64,000 nucleotides of DNA. Origin: SABY01 sp964523795. GTDB lineage: Bacteria; Bacteroidota; Bacteroidia; Bacteroidales; 4484-276. Location of the stretch: contig CAZGAO010000005.1 of the NCBI GenBank assembly GCA_964523795.1, positions 39,153-103,152 of the forward strand. Direction: 5' to 3'. This document shows positions 26,027-34,683 of the stretch, piece by piece. Numbering within the stretch: the stretch's first letter is position 1; the number at the start of each line of letters is the position of its first letter. The position numbers and the translations under genes are program-made. The notes beneath the pieces were generated by a model. The model had not been told where the DNA came from. It searched no databases and was given only the letters and a program-made list of their open reading frames with translations.

Positions 26027-26611
26027 ATGAAAACACATTTTGAATTTAAAAGGACAAATGGCCTTAGGGCAATATTGATGTTTTTCCTGATAATGCCCGG
26101 ACTTTTGTTAGCACAGGAAAACAGAGGAGAAAGCAAGACCGTAAAAAAAGAAAGAGAGACCGTAGAACAAGCGCAACGCTTTCGCCAGGCGCGACAATTG
26201 ATTTTGGATACATCCTTTGTGGTGCCTGCCGAAACCGTACAATTTAGCAATGGCGGCATGATGACCCCGGTGCAAAGCACTATCAATTTCCTGAAAATGG
26301 ATGGCGATGAAGCGGTAATTCAAATTGGCTCCGACTTTGCCCGCAGTGCCGGACTCAATAGTTTGGGAGGTATTACCCTGAAAGGGAAAATTCAAAATTT
26401 GAAGATTAAAGATAAAAAAGATAAAAACCGTCTCTACCTTCGCTTTACGCTGACCGGACTTATAGGAACAGCTCAGATTAGCGTCTCGCTTACTGGTTCC
26501 GAAACAGCGATGATCGATGTAGATGGCATGTTTTCGGGGCGCGCCTTTTCGATGCGTGGACCGGTGCAGGCCATCGAAGGAACCAATATTTTTGAAGGAA
26601 CCGAGTTTTAA
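26027..26611 (+). CDS. DUF4251-like secreted protein
   Basis: The 194-residue protein has a hydrophobic segment (AILMFFLIMPGLLLAQ, residues 13-28) that looks like a signal peptide with a basic leader. A charged helix follows (KKERETVEQAQRFRQARQL), then a beta-rich domain with VVPAETVQFSNGG, TINFLKMDGDEAVIQIG, GGITLKGKI and SLTGSETAMIDVDG. This matches the DUF4251 pattern of periplasmic or outer-membrane proteins in Bacteroidota. Function is unknown. It stands between the repeat array and tag. Confidence 0.7.
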   Translation: MKTHFEFKRTNGLRAILMFFLIMPGLLLAQENRGESKTVKKERETVEQAQRFRQARQLILDTSFVVPAETVQFSNGGMMTPVQSTINFLKMDGDEAVIQIGSDFARSAGLNSLGGITLKGKIQNLKIKDKKDKNRLYLRFTLTGLIGTAQISVSLTGSETAMIDVDGMFSGRAFSMRGPVQAIEGTNIFEGTEF

Positions 26612-26620
26612 TATTTCCGG

Positions 26621-27217
26621 ATGAACAAAACAGCAAACCTTGCATTGACACGCTGCCAATGGGCTGCCACCAATCCCGACTATTTTCAATACCACGACCA
26701 CGAATGGGGCGTGCCGGTTCACGATGACCGAATGCACTTCGAGCATCTGGTACTCGATGGCTTTCAGGCCGGCCTTAGCTGGCTAACTATCCTACGCAAG
26801 CGCGACAACTTCAGGCAAGCCTTCGATGATTTCGACCTTAAAAAAGTGGCTCGCTATGACGAGACGAAAATTGATGAACTACTCAATAATCCAGGAATTG
26901 TCCGAAACAAACTGAAAATCCATGCTGCGATAAACAACGCAAAAAACTTTATCCAAATCCAGGAAGAATTTGGCTCCTTCGACCAATACATCTGGGGCTT
27001 TATTGATGGGCGAACCGTTCAAAACCATTTCGACAGTTGGCAGGATGTACCTGCTACCACGCCATTCTCAGATCGGATAAGCAAGGATTTGAAAAAGCGT
27101 GGTTTTTCCTTTGTCGGTTCCACTATCATCTATGCCTACATGCAAGCTGCTGGTTTGGTAAACGATCACAGCCGTGATTGTTTTAGACACAGCCAGCTTT
27201 TTGTTAAAAATAAATAA
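26621..27217 (+). CDS. tag: DNA-3-methyladenine glycosylase I
   Basis: The 198 residues match Tag: RCQWA at the start (Cys12), YHDHEWG (His25), HFEHLVLDGFQAGLSW with the active-site region, GIVRNKLKI and NDHSRDCFRH at the end (His183, Cys187). Cys12, His25, His183 and Cys187 correspond to the four Zn ligands of E. coli Tag. The enzyme excises 3-methyladenine from alkylated DNA. It begins nine bases after the DUF4251-like gene, so the two may share a transcript although no functional link is evident. Confidence 0.92.
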   Translation: MNKTANLALTRCQWAATNPDYFQYHDHEWGVPVHDDRMHFEHLVLDGFQAGLSWLTILRKRDNFRQAFDDFDLKKVARYDETKIDELLNNPGIVRNKLKIHAAINNAKNFIQIQEEFGSFDQYIWGFIDGRTVQNHFDSWQDVPATTPFSDRISKDLKKRGFSFVGSTIIYAYMQAAGLVNDHSRDCFRHSQLFVKNK

Positions 27218-27265
27218 AAGCACCTCACAGGTAATCGGTTGATTTCTGCTTGTGCTATTTCACAT

Positions 27266-27273
27266 TATCTTTG
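27266..27273 (+). promoter_or_regulatory. -7 promoter box for the barrel protein gene
   Basis: TATCTTTG matches TAnnTTTG, 29 bases before the start codon at 27303. A TTG at 27239-27241 is 24 bases upstream. Confidence 0.45.
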
Positions 27274-27302
27274 AATCCTATTCGATTTTAAAATAATAAA
27301 GT

Positions 27303-27890
27303 ATGAAAAAATATGCTGGATTGCTGGTGCTGATAGTATTTTTGGCTGGCACAAGTTTGGCTCAAAGCAAGGACTCAACGCGGGTAAATCCCTACATGGG
27401 TTCGGGGGGAGAACAAAAACCCAAAATCACCGACAAGGTATATTTTGGCGGAAATTTATTTTTTACGCTGGGCAGCTACACCTCGATTGGAATATGGCCT
27501 ATGGTGGGCTACAAAGTTACGCCCCGTTTGTCGTTGGGCCTGCAGCCGGGCTACGAATATCTAAAATATGATAGCTATTACGGCGGCAACTACGAAACCA
27601 GCAACTACGGCTTTCGTGTATTTTCGCGCTATCGTGTTATTCCGCAAGCTTATGCGCACGTCGAATATGCCAACATCAATTATGGCCAACAATACCAAAC
27701 TCCTGGCGGCGACATTGAGGAAGAGCGCAACTGGGTACCCTTTCTTTTTATTGGGGGCGGGATAAGCCAACCGTTGGGAGGCTCTGCCTTTGCCTATGTC
27801 CAGATTTTGTTCGATGTGCTTCAGGACGATAACTCGCCCTATGCCAACGGCGAACCCTTTTGGAGTGTGGGCATTGTTGCCGGATTTTAA
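27303..27890 (+). CDS. Outer-membrane beta-barrel protein, unknown function
   Basis: The 195-residue protein has a signal peptide (MKKYAGLLVLIVFLAGTSLAQ). It then has amphipathic strands ending in aromatic residues: YFGGNLFFTLGSYTSIGIWPMVGYKVTPRLSLGLQ shows the pattern at its beginning (YFGGNLFFTLG), followed by YGFRVFSRYRVIPQAYAHVEY and a terminal strand WSVGIVAGF. The C-terminal Phe and strand pattern suggest a small 8-stranded barrel. No specific family is recognised. It is expressed alone from its own promoter and is followed by a hairpin repeat. Confidence 0.7.
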   Translation: MKKYAGLLVLIVFLAGTSLAQSKDSTRVNPYMGSGGEQKPKITDKVYFGGNLFFTLGSYTSIGIWPMVGYKVTPRLSLGLQPGYEYLKYDSYYGGNYETSNYGFRVFSRYRVIPQAYAHVEYANINYGQQYQTPGGDIEEERNWVPFLFIGGGISQPLGGSAFAYVQILFDVLQDDNSPYANGEPFWSVGIVAGF

Positions 27891-27905
27891 AACCCAGACT
27901 TCCAT

Positions 27906-27939
27906 AAACGTTGACAGGGTTTAAAACCTTGTCAGCGTT
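27906..27939. repeat. Imperfect inverted repeat between convergent genes
   Basis: The arms AACGTTGACAGGGTTT and AAAACCTTGTCAGCGTT pair with two G-U pairs. It lies between the barrel gene and the convergent histidine kinase gene and could terminate either, although the following T run is weak. The phrase resembles a common Bacteroidota intergenic repeat. Confidence 0.5.
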
Positions 27940-27978
27940 CAAACCTGGGAAAACGTTAATGGAATTTTTTTGCAGTTA

Positions 27979-30330
27979 CTACGTCTGCACTTTGCCCAGC
28001 CTTTTCACAATTTTAACCGGAATTAGCACCGTAAAATGCGAGCCATAATCCACCCTGCTTTCCAGGCTGATTTCGCCACCGAGAATTTCCACATATTTCT
28101 GGCACAGAGTAAGTCCCAGTCCAGCCCCTTCAAATTTCCTACTTTGCCCTTCGCTCGCCTGCCTGAACTTATCAAAAATCCGCTGTACCTTATCCTCCTC
28201 AATGCCAATTCCTGTATCGATTACTTCCAGTTTTAAGCGGGCATCTTCCTTATTATTTATTACGGAGGCCTTAATATTTATCCCGCCTTCGTAAGTATAT
28301 TTTATAGCATTGTCGATGAGGTTGTTTAGCAGATTGGTCAGCAATCGAAGGTCGCTGCTTACTAAGGTACTCTCGTCTTCGATCTCGGCTATCAGATCCA
28401 GGTTCTTGCTGCTTGCAGCGGCCATAAACAAAGCTGTTTGCTCAGCCATCCATTTAAAAAGTGAAATTTCCGTATATTCGATTTCCATTTTTTGGGATTC
28501 TATAATCGAAAGGTCGATAATCGAGTTGAGCGTATCCAAAAGCCTATTGCCGCTGTTGTGAATAATATTGGCCATGTCCTTATATTCGGGGTCGTCAAGC
28601 TCGGTGCGCAATACATCGGTAAAACCCAGAATGCCATTGAGGGGGGTGCGCAATTCATGGCTGATATTAGCCAGGAATACCGATTTTAACTTATCGCTTT
28701 CTTCGGCTTTCTCTTTGGCCACCAACAGTTCTTCACGGCTTTTTTTAATCTCCGTATTTTGCTTATCCAAAATTGTATAAGCGGCTTTTTTTTGTTTGAC
28801 TTGTTTTTTAACGATAAATAATAAAATGAGCAAGGTGATTAATCCTGCAATGGTGATCATCATAACAAAACGTTGCCGCTGCACGATATTTTGCTTGTTT
28901 TCAAGGTCGAGCTGGGTCAGGCGGTCTTTGCTGTTAAGTAATTCTATTTCTTGCTCTTTTTGTTCTAGTTCGTAGCGGGCTTTAACCTCTGCAAGTTGTT
29001 GGTGAAGCGTTTGCTTGTAAAGCGAATCTTTGATCGCCATATATTTTTTCAGATATTCAAGTGCTAAGGTCTTCTTACTCTTGGCCTCGAATATTCGCGA
29101 GTAGGTTTCGTAAATAGCAATCAACAATTCTCCTGCGCCGGTTTGGCTGGCGATGGCAAAACTGCTATCGTTGTATTTGCGGCTTGTTTCCAACTCGCCG
29201 GTTTTCAGGAACAACTGACTTAGCGTGTTATAGGCAATGGCGAGGCCATTTTTGTCGGCAAGGGATTTTTGGAGAGCCAGCGATTTTTTTAACATGACGA
29301 TAGCCAGTTCTGTTTCGCCAGCATTTAGATATAAGTCTCCCAGGTTATTCAAGGCTGTGGCAATGCCCGATTTATCACCATCTTCTTCGTACAAAGCCAA
29401 TGACATTTCGTAGTATTCAACCGCTTTGTTCGTATTTTCGAGACCTGCGTAAATAATGCCGATGTTGTTGTACGCCGTAGCGATTCCACTTTTGTTATTC
29501 AACGATTTTTCTATCGGGAGGCTCTCATCAAAATATTTGCGTGCTTCATCATAATTTTCCCAATCGATATAGAGCAAACCCAGGTTATTGAGAATTTGCG
29601 CGATTCCCGCCATATTATCATCAGCACGATAAATTTGTAAAGCCTTTTTATAATGATGAATGGCTTTTTCGTGGTTGCCCCATTCGTAATACAAAACCCC
29701 CATCGAATTGTGCGTTTCACCGATGGCATTTCTCATGCTCACGCTTTCGTAAATAAAAAGGGCTTTCTCGAAAAACGATTTGGCCTCAAAGTTTTCGCCG
29801 TATTGTTGGTAAAGCCTGGCCAGGTTACTGTTCATTTCTGCTACCCAAACACTTTCAGCCAACGAATCGTAAACCTGAATGGCACTTAGATAATGGGTTT
29901 TTGCCTTATCGAAGTCGGTCATCATATCAAAGGTATAAGCCAGGTAGTAATTCGATAGCGCAACAATTTCAAGGCTCTCTGATTTTTTTCCAATTTGTAA
30001 GGCTTGGGTGTAATATTCGATGGCATGGGGGTAGTCATTTCCAAAAAAGCGTACATCTCCAAAATTAATCCAGGCTGCAGCTTCCTGATCTTGATTGTGG
30101 TATTGTTGAGCTAAGGCAAGAGCCTGTTCGGCATACGGAAGAGCCGCTTCAGGAAATTCACGCACCAGAGACTCAGCAATCGTATTCAAAATTTCAGCTT
30201 TCCCGGATTCCTCGCTTTGGTTTAGTTTTTCGAGCAGACTATCGGCAATGTTTTGGGAAACAGAAATGCCCATACTCCCTAAGAATAAGGTGAAAACAAT
30301 AAAAAAACGTTGTATAAATCCAAATGTCAT
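27979..30330 (-). CDS. TPR-repeat sensor histidine kinase
   Basis: The start at 30330 is preferred (783 residues): it gives a signal peptide (MTFGFIQRFFIVFTLFLG) and lies just after an AGAGGG Shine-Dalgarno-like sequence, rare in this window. About ten tetratricopeptide repeats follow (residues 50-440, e.g. GIAQILNNLGLLYIDWENYDEA), then a coiled coil, one membrane helix (VMMITIAGLITLLILLFIV, about residue 495), the phosphoacceptor motif NISHELRTPLNG and a catalytic domain with NAIKYT, DTGIGIEEDKV and GAGLGLTLC. The TPR part is periplasmic and probably binds a protein or peptide signal. There is no receiver domain, and no response regulator is adjacent. Confidence 0.85.
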   Translation of the reverse strand: MTFGFIQRFFIVFTLFLGSMGISVSQNIADSLLEKLNQSEESGKAEILNTIAESLVREFPEAALPYAEQALALAQQYHNQDQEAAAWINFGDVRFFGNDYPHAIEYYTQALQIGKKSESLEIVALSNYYLAYTFDMMTDFDKAKTHYLSAIQVYDSLAESVWVAEMNSNLARLYQQYGENFEAKSFFEKALFIYESVSMRNAIGETHNSMGVLYYEWGNHEKAIHHYKKALQIYRADDNMAGIAQILNNLGLLYIDWENYDEARKYFDESLPIEKSLNNKSGIATAYNNIGIIYAGLENTNKAVEYYEMSLALYEEDGDKSGIATALNNLGDLYLNAGETELAIVMLKKSLALQKSLADKNGLAIAYNTLSQLFLKTGELETSRKYNDSSFAIASQTGAGELLIAIYETYSRIFEAKSKKTLALEYLKKYMAIKDSLYKQTLHQQLAEVKARYELEQKEQEIELLNSKDRLTQLDLENKQNIVQRQRFVMMITIAGLITLLILLFIVKKQVKQKKAAYTILDKQNTEIKKSREELLVAKEKAEESDKLKSVFLANISHELRTPLNGILGFTDVLRTELDDPEYKDMANIIHNSGNRLLDTLNSIIDLSIIESQKMEIEYTEISLFKWMAEQTALFMAAASSKNLDLIAEIEDESTLVSSDLRLLTNLLNNLIDNAIKYTYEGGINIKASVINNKEDARLKLEVIDTGIGIEEDKVQRIFDKFRQASEGQSRKFEGAGLGLTLCQKYVEILGGEISLESRVDYGSHFTVLIPVKIVKRLGKVQT

Positions 30331-30349
30331 ATCCCTCTTTTGCCGGGGG

Positions 30350-30357
30350 CAAATGTA
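30350..30357 (-). promoter_or_regulatory. -7 promoter box for the TPR histidine kinase
   Basis: On minus, TACATTTG (30357-30350) matches the -7 consensus, 20 bases before the preferred start. This supports 30330 rather than 30375, which lies upstream of the box. Confidence 0.5.
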
Positions 30358-30439
30358 ATAAAATGGACATGACAAGCGGAAAAAAAAGCACTTTCTTTTA
30401 CAATGTCAGTCAAAACACAAAGCCCCCGAATGTGTTTAA

Positions 30440-30447
30440 TATTTTTG
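30440..30447 (+). promoter_or_regulatory. -7 promoter box for the molybdopterin operon
   Basis: TATTTTTG matches TAnnTTTG and lies 31 bases before the moeA start. No -33 TTG is clear. Confidence 0.45.
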
Positions 30448-30478
30448 CTGAAATCTGATTTTTAATTTAGATAAAAAT

Positions 30479-31651
30479 ATGATCAATTTTGAAGATGCTT
30501 ACCAGATCGTAATTTCCTCGGAACGTGAGGATGCCACTGAAAATGTTGCTCTGGGAGAGGCTTTGGGAAGGGTTTTGGCTGAGGATGTTTTTTCGGATAT
30601 GGACATGCCGCCCTTCAACAAAACCGCCGTGGATGGCTATGCCTGTCGCAAGGCTGATTTGGGAGAGCCACTGGAGGTGATCGAAGTGATTGGTGCCGGG
30701 CAAAGTCCGCAACAAGTAATTACGCTCGGAAAATGCACCAAGGTAATGACTGGCGGAGTAGTTCCCGAAGGTGCCGATACGGTGATAATGGTAGAAGATA
30801 CCGCGCCCGCAAGCCCCGGAAGCATTCGTTTTACAGCCAATAAAACCAACACCAACGTATGCTACTTGGGCGAAGACATCCACCAGGGCGATAAAGTACT
30901 TGAAAAAGGCACGATCATCAGGGCGCAGGAAATTGCCGTACTTGCTTCGGTGGGTGCCGTTCGTCCGCTTGTGGCCAAACGCCTCCTGGTAGGCGTGATT
31001 TCTACCGGCGATGAACTGGTGGAACCCGATCAACAACCCGCGACTGCCCAGATTAGAAACAGCAACGCCGCCCAACTGATGGCACAAATCACCGCAGCAA
31101 ATGCGCTGCCCGAGTATTTTGGCATTGCCAAAGACACCGAGGCCTCTACCCGTGAAATGATTAGCCGGGCCATCCAAAAATGCGACATCGTTTTGCTTAC
31201 TGGTGGCGTTTCCATGGGCGACTTCGATTATGTGCCCCAGGTGCTCATTGATCTCGGTTTCGATATCAAATTCAAAAGTATCGCCGTCCAGCCAGGCCGA
31301 CCCACCGTTTTTGCAAGTCAAAAAGGGAAATATCTTTTCGGCCTGCCTGGCAACCCGGTTTCCTCCTTTGTTCAATTCGAGCTTTTGGTAAAACCCTTAA
31401 TTTATAAACTGATGGAAACCAACCTGAAGCAGACTTCGTTTAGCCTGCCCATGGGAAAAACCTATACCCGCCGCAAAGCCAAACGTAAATCTTTCATGCC
31501 TGTATTTTTGAAAGAGGGCAAGGTCTTCCCGGTCGAATATCACGGCTCGGCGCATATTCATTCGTACATTTATGCCGATGGCATAGTGGCCATCGAAATT
31601 GGCGAAACCACACTTAACGAAGGAGACCTGGTGCATGTTCGACAACTTTAA
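30479..31651 (+). CDS. moeA: Molybdopterin molybdotransferase
   Basis: The 390 residues contain the MoeA landmarks: DMPPFNKTAVDGYA, VMTGGVVPEGADTVIMVED, GEDIHQGDKV, ISTGDELVEP, LLTGGVSMGDFDYV and LPGNPVSSFVQFELL. MoeA inserts molybdate into adenylylated molybdopterin to complete the cofactor, in the cytoplasm. It is the first gene of moeA-moaA-moaC; moaA starts inside its last codons. Partner genes moaE, moaD, moaB/mog and mobA are not in the window. A short ModE-like regulator at 3.2-3.6 kb may control the pathway. Confidence 0.93.
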   Translation: MINFEDAYQIVISSEREDATENVALGEALGRVLAEDVFSDMDMPPFNKTAVDGYACRKADLGEPLEVIEVIGAGQSPQQVITLGKCTKVMTGGVVPEGADTVIMVEDTAPASPGSIRFTANKTNTNVCYLGEDIHQGDKVLEKGTIIRAQEIAVLASVGAVRPLVAKRLLVGVISTGDELVEPDQQPATAQIRNSNAAQLMAQITAANALPEYFGIAKDTEASTREMISRAIQKCDIVLLTGGVSMGDFDYVPQVLIDLGFDIKFKSIAVQPGRPTVFASQKGKYLFGLPGNPVSSFVQFELLVKPLIYKLMETNLKQTSFSLPMGKTYTRRKAKRKSFMPVFLKEGKVFPVEYHGSAHIHSYIYADGIVAIEIGETTLNEGDLVHVRQL

Positions 31652-32435
31652 TCGCAAGATAAACTACCTGCGCATCTCCGTTACCGACCGCTGCAACCTG
31701 CGCTGCGTGTATTGTATGCCTGCCGAAGGGGTGCCCTTGCTGCGCCACCACGACATTTTGAGTTTCGATGAAATATACCAGTTTACCCAAACCGCCGTAG
31801 GCATGGGTGTGGATAAGGTGCGCATTACCGGTGGCGAACCGCTGGTGCGCAAAGGCATCGTTGAGCTGATAAAAATGCTGGCCTTTATCCCGGGCATCCG
31901 CGACCTGGCCATGACCACCAACGGGATATTGCTGAACAAATTCGCCCAGCCCCTGGCCGATGCAGGCCTCAACCGGGTAAACATTAGCCTGGATACCCTC
32001 GATGCTGATAAATATAAAAACATTACCCGCCTGGGCAGCCTCGATACTGCGCTCACCGGAATTGAAGCTGCCGACAAAGCAGGCCTCCATCCCATCAAAA
32101 TTAATTGTGTGGTTAAATCTAACTCTGACGAACCAGATGCCCTGGCGGTAAAAGCTTTTGCCCTGGAGCATGGCTACCAGGTACGTTTTATTCCTGAGAT
32201 GGATCTCGAAACCGGTTCCTTCGGCATTGTGGAAGGTGGCGATGGCGGCAACTGCAAAAAATGCAATCGCCTGCGCCTGACCTCTGATGGAAAAATTAAA
32301 CCCTGCCTCTTTAGCGATCTGGCCTACGATGTGCGGGAACTGGGTGCGCAAAAAGCCATCGAAATGGCCGTGGGAAACAAACCCCGTTCAGGAACAGTAA
32401 ATCATATCAATCACTTTAATAATATCGGAGGTTAA
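31635..32435 (+). CDS. moaA: GTP 3',8-cyclase (MoaA), short form
   Basis: The start at 31635 (MFDNFNRKINYLRISVTDRC) overlaps the moeA end by 17 bases and gives 266 residues. The radical-SAM cluster motif Cys20-x3-Cys24-x2-Cys27, RITGGEPLVRKG, and the second cluster Cys207-x2-Cys210-x13-Cys224 are all present, as is the terminal Gly-Gly needed for activity in characterised MoaA. The protein is about 60-70 residues shorter than usual (about 330). Most of the loss is between RFIPEMD and the second cluster (about 24 residues where others have about 65-70). MoaA rearranges GTP to 3',8-cyclo-dihydro-GTP, the first step of molybdopterin synthesis. The essential cysteines suggest it is active, but this needs testing. 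Confidence 0.85.
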   Translation: MFDNFNRKINYLRISVTDRCNLRCVYCMPAEGVPLLRHHDILSFDEIYQFTQTAVGMGVDKVRITGGEPLVRKGIVELIKMLAFIPGIRDLAMTTNGILLNKFAQPLADAGLNRVNISLDTLDADKYKNITRLGSLDTALTGIEAADKAGLHPIKINCVVKSNSDEPDALAVKAFALEHGYQVRFIPEMDLETGSFGIVEGGDGGNCKKCNRLRLTSDGKIKPCLFSDLAYDVRELGAQKAIEMAVGNKPRSGTVNHINHFNNIGG

Positions 32436-32436
32436 G

Positions 32437-32889
32437 ATGAGCGAACTTAGTCATACCAACGCACAGGGCAAGGCCAATATGGTGGACGTGGCTCATAAGC
32501 CAGACCAGGTGCGCACGGCCACTGCCGAAGGCTTTATAATGCTTGCGAAAGAAACCCGCGAGCTGATAGCGGAAAACACCATGAAAAAAGGCGATGTGCT
32601 TACCATCGCCGAAATAGCCGGAATCCAGGGCGGCAAAAAAACCAGCGAACTGATTCCCCTCTGCCATCCCCTGCAAATTACCAAGCTGGATGTGAAGGCC
32701 GAGTTGACTTCTTCGGGCGTTAAAGTTACCGCCTTGGCTCGCTGCATTGGCAAAACGGGCATCGAGATGGAAACACTCACCGCTGTAAATGTGGCCTTGC
32801 TCACCGTTTACGACATGTGCAAGGCGGTGGATAAAAAAATGGAAATTACCTCGGTGCGCTTAATCGAAAAAACGAAGACCGAGATTTGA
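32437..32889 (+). CDS. moaC: Cyclic pyranopterin monophosphate synthase
   Basis: The 150 residues include MVDVAHKPDQVRTATAEG, IAGIQGGKKTSELIPLCHPL and IGKTGIEMETLTAVNVALLTVYDMCKAVDK, all characteristic of MoaC. It converts the MoaA product to cyclic pyranopterin monophosphate, the second step of molybdopterin synthesis. The gene starts one base after the moaA stop codon, so the three genes form a tight operon. Full length. Confidence 0.94.
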   Translation: MSELSHTNAQGKANMVDVAHKPDQVRTATAEGFIMLAKETRELIAENTMKKGDVLTIAEIAGIQGGKKTSELIPLCHPLQITKLDVKAELTSSGVKVTALARCIGKTGIEMETLTAVNVALLTVYDMCKAVDKKMEITSVRLIEKTKTEI

Positions 32890-33215
32890 TTGAGGGGGAA
32901 TTGCTGCAGGCTTCAGCCGATGGGCAAAAGAATCATAAACTGAATATGGGCTTTAACCCTAACCTTTAGCCTCGGGATAAATGGAAATTTCCCATACAAG
33001 TAAGTTAACGTCCTTCACACCTGGCTCGGGAGCGAATCCTTATTCCCGGCCATAAATGACCGGGCAACAGATTTACGAACCCAAAGTTTTTAGAAGATGT
33101 TTGATTTAAGATTGAAGATTAACGATCGGAGATTTTAGATTGTGCTGAATATCACATACATCTTAAATCTCAAATCGTATATTTTTCTAACTGTTACTTT
33201 AAAGACAGGCATTAC
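32890..33215. other. Intergenic region between moaC and guaD
   Basis: About 326 bases between the ends of convergent genes. No gene is visible. Around 33100-33190 an A+T-rich phrase (GATTTAAGATTGAAGATTAACG... and ATCTTAAATCTCAAATCG) forms a weak long-range inverted repeat, probably an intergenic repeat element. CCCGGCCATAAATGACCGGG near 33041-33063 is a short imperfect hairpin. No clear terminator T run. Confidence 0.4.
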
Positions 33216-34502
33216 TTAGCCCCGTTTCCCCATCAGATACGTTCCCCGCACCAGCCGCTCATCGCCGAGGATCATCAGGGCAAAAAGCAGGTCTTCGATG
33301 CTGTCGCTTTCAGCAAGACGATAATTCAGCAAAGGATTGAGTTCAGGATCGAGCACCACAAAGTCTGCTTCCATGCCCGGGTCGAAATTTCCAATCTTAT
33401 TTTCCAGACCGAGGCTTTGTGCTCCGCCCAAAGTAAGCAGGTAAAAACCCAGTAGCGCAGGCATGGGGTTGCCGTTAATCGCCGAAATTTTATAGGCATC
33501 CTGCAGGGTTTGCAGCATCGAAAAACTGGTGCCTGCACCCACATCGCTGGCCAGGGCAAAGCGGATATCATGGTTCAGCATCTTGCGGTAATCGAACAAG
33601 CCGCTGCCCAGAAAAAGGTTAGACGTGGGGCAATGCGCGATGCGCGTGCCCGTTTCGGCAATGCGTTCCAGCTCCTCATTTTCGAGATGGATGCCATGAC
33701 CAAGGATGGTGCGCGGCGTTAACATCCCGTATTCGTCATATACATCAAGGTAATTGCGGTGATTGGGGTAGGAGTGATTGACCATCTCGATCTCCTTGCG
33801 GTTTTCGGAGATATGCGTTTGCAGGTACAGATCGGGATATTCGTGAAAAAGTGCGGCGGCCATTTCCAGGGCTTCGGGCGAGGAGGTGATGGCATAACGC
33901 GGCGTAACGGCAAAGCTAAGGCGGGACTTATTGTGGTATTTTTGGATAAGTCGTTTTGAAAGATCGTAGGCTGTGGCTGGCGATTGCAGCAGATATTCGG
34001 GGGCATTGCGATCCATCCAGGTGTTGCCGGCAATCAGGCGCATATTTTTATCCAGAGCCAGGTCAAACAAGGCTTCCGCCGAGTTGGCGTGTACCGAAGG
34101 ATAAACCACGGCAGTGGTAGTTCCGCTTTTGAGCAACTGGTTCACAAAAAAAGCCGTATGCTCGCGTGCATAGTCCTGGTCGGCAAACTTTTGCTCGGCC
34201 GGAAAAATATAATTATCCAGCCATTCAAGCAGCTCCTTGCCATACGAGGCAATGGCCTTGCTTTGCACCGAATGCACATGCGCATCGATAAAACCCGGCA
34301 AAATGAGCGCATCGCCAAAGTCTTCGATTTCGAAGTGGCTGCCCAGGTTTTTGCTGAGTGCAGCAAAATCGCCGGCAGCTTCCACCAGACCATCGTTTAC
34401 CACCAGCAGGCCATCCGCGAAATAATGATAATGCTGCGCAAAGCTGTGCTGATTTGCGCCATTTTTAAAATAAAAAACCTTTCCCCTGTATCCTTTTCTC
34501 AT
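33216..34502 (-). CDS. guaD: Guanine deaminase
   Basis: The 428-residue amidohydrolase has LPGFIDAHVHSVQ (Zn-binding His pair), GTTTAVVYPSVHANS, QTHISENRKEI, ILGHGIHL, AHCPTSNLFLGSGLFDY and LASDVGAGTSFSM. The AHCPTSN and SDVGAG blocks together point to guanine deaminase, which converts guanine to xanthine in purine salvage or breakdown. Another aminohydrolase of the same superfamily is possible but less likely. The gene is divergent from the accessory island that starts just upstream. A nucleobase permease lies on the far side of that island. Confidence 0.85.
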   Translation of the reverse strand: MRKGYRGKVFYFKNGANQHSFAQHYHYFADGLLVVNDGLVEAAGDFAALSKNLGSHFEIEDFGDALILPGFIDAHVHSVQSKAIASYGKELLEWLDNYIFPAEQKFADQDYAREHTAFFVNQLLKSGTTTAVVYPSVHANSAEALFDLALDKNMRLIAGNTWMDRNAPEYLLQSPATAYDLSKRLIQKYHNKSRLSFAVTPRYAITSSPEALEMAAALFHEYPDLYLQTHISENRKEIEMVNHSYPNHRNYLDVYDEYGMLTPRTILGHGIHLENEELERIAETGTRIAHCPTSNLFLGSGLFDYRKMLNHDIRFALASDVGAGTSFSMLQTLQDAYKISAINGNPMPALLGFYLLTLGGAQSLGLENKIGNFDPGMEADFVVLDPELNPLLNYRLAESDSIEDLLFALMILGDERLVRGTYLMGKRG

Positions 34503-34515
34503 GCTAAAATTTTTT

Positions 34516-34547
34516 CAAAAATACGAATAAATCTTCTTGCGATCCAA
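34516..34547 (-). promoter_or_regulatory. Promoter of guaD
   Basis: On minus, TTG (34547-34545) is followed after 21 bases by TATTTTTG (34523-34516), 13 bases before the guaD start. Confidence 0.55.
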
Positions 34548-34630
34548 TATCAAAATCCAAATGGCCTTTCCCTTGAAAATCCATAGTCAGGAAAATAAAT
34601 AAGGCCTGAAAGCACGAAAGTAAAAAGGAA

Positions 34631-34664
34631 ATCCAAACAAAATAATCTCTACATTTGGCGGGTG
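34631..34664. repeat. 34-bp promoter-like direct repeat, copy A
   Basis: This copy matches 36369-36402 with two differences. It contains TACATTTG (34650-34657), a -7 box, 26 bases before the ORF6N gene. The pair of repeats brackets the two DNA-binding genes of the island. Confidence 0.85.
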
Positions 34665-34683
34665 TAAATAACAAAGTAAAAAA

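Noticed and set aside
30467..31375. 302-codon minus-strand ORF
   Set aside because: It lies opposite moeA, whose motifs are unmistakable; composition is that of an antisense shadow.
31614..32351. 245-codon minus-strand ORF
   Set aside because: It is antisense to moaA, which has all its cysteine motifs.
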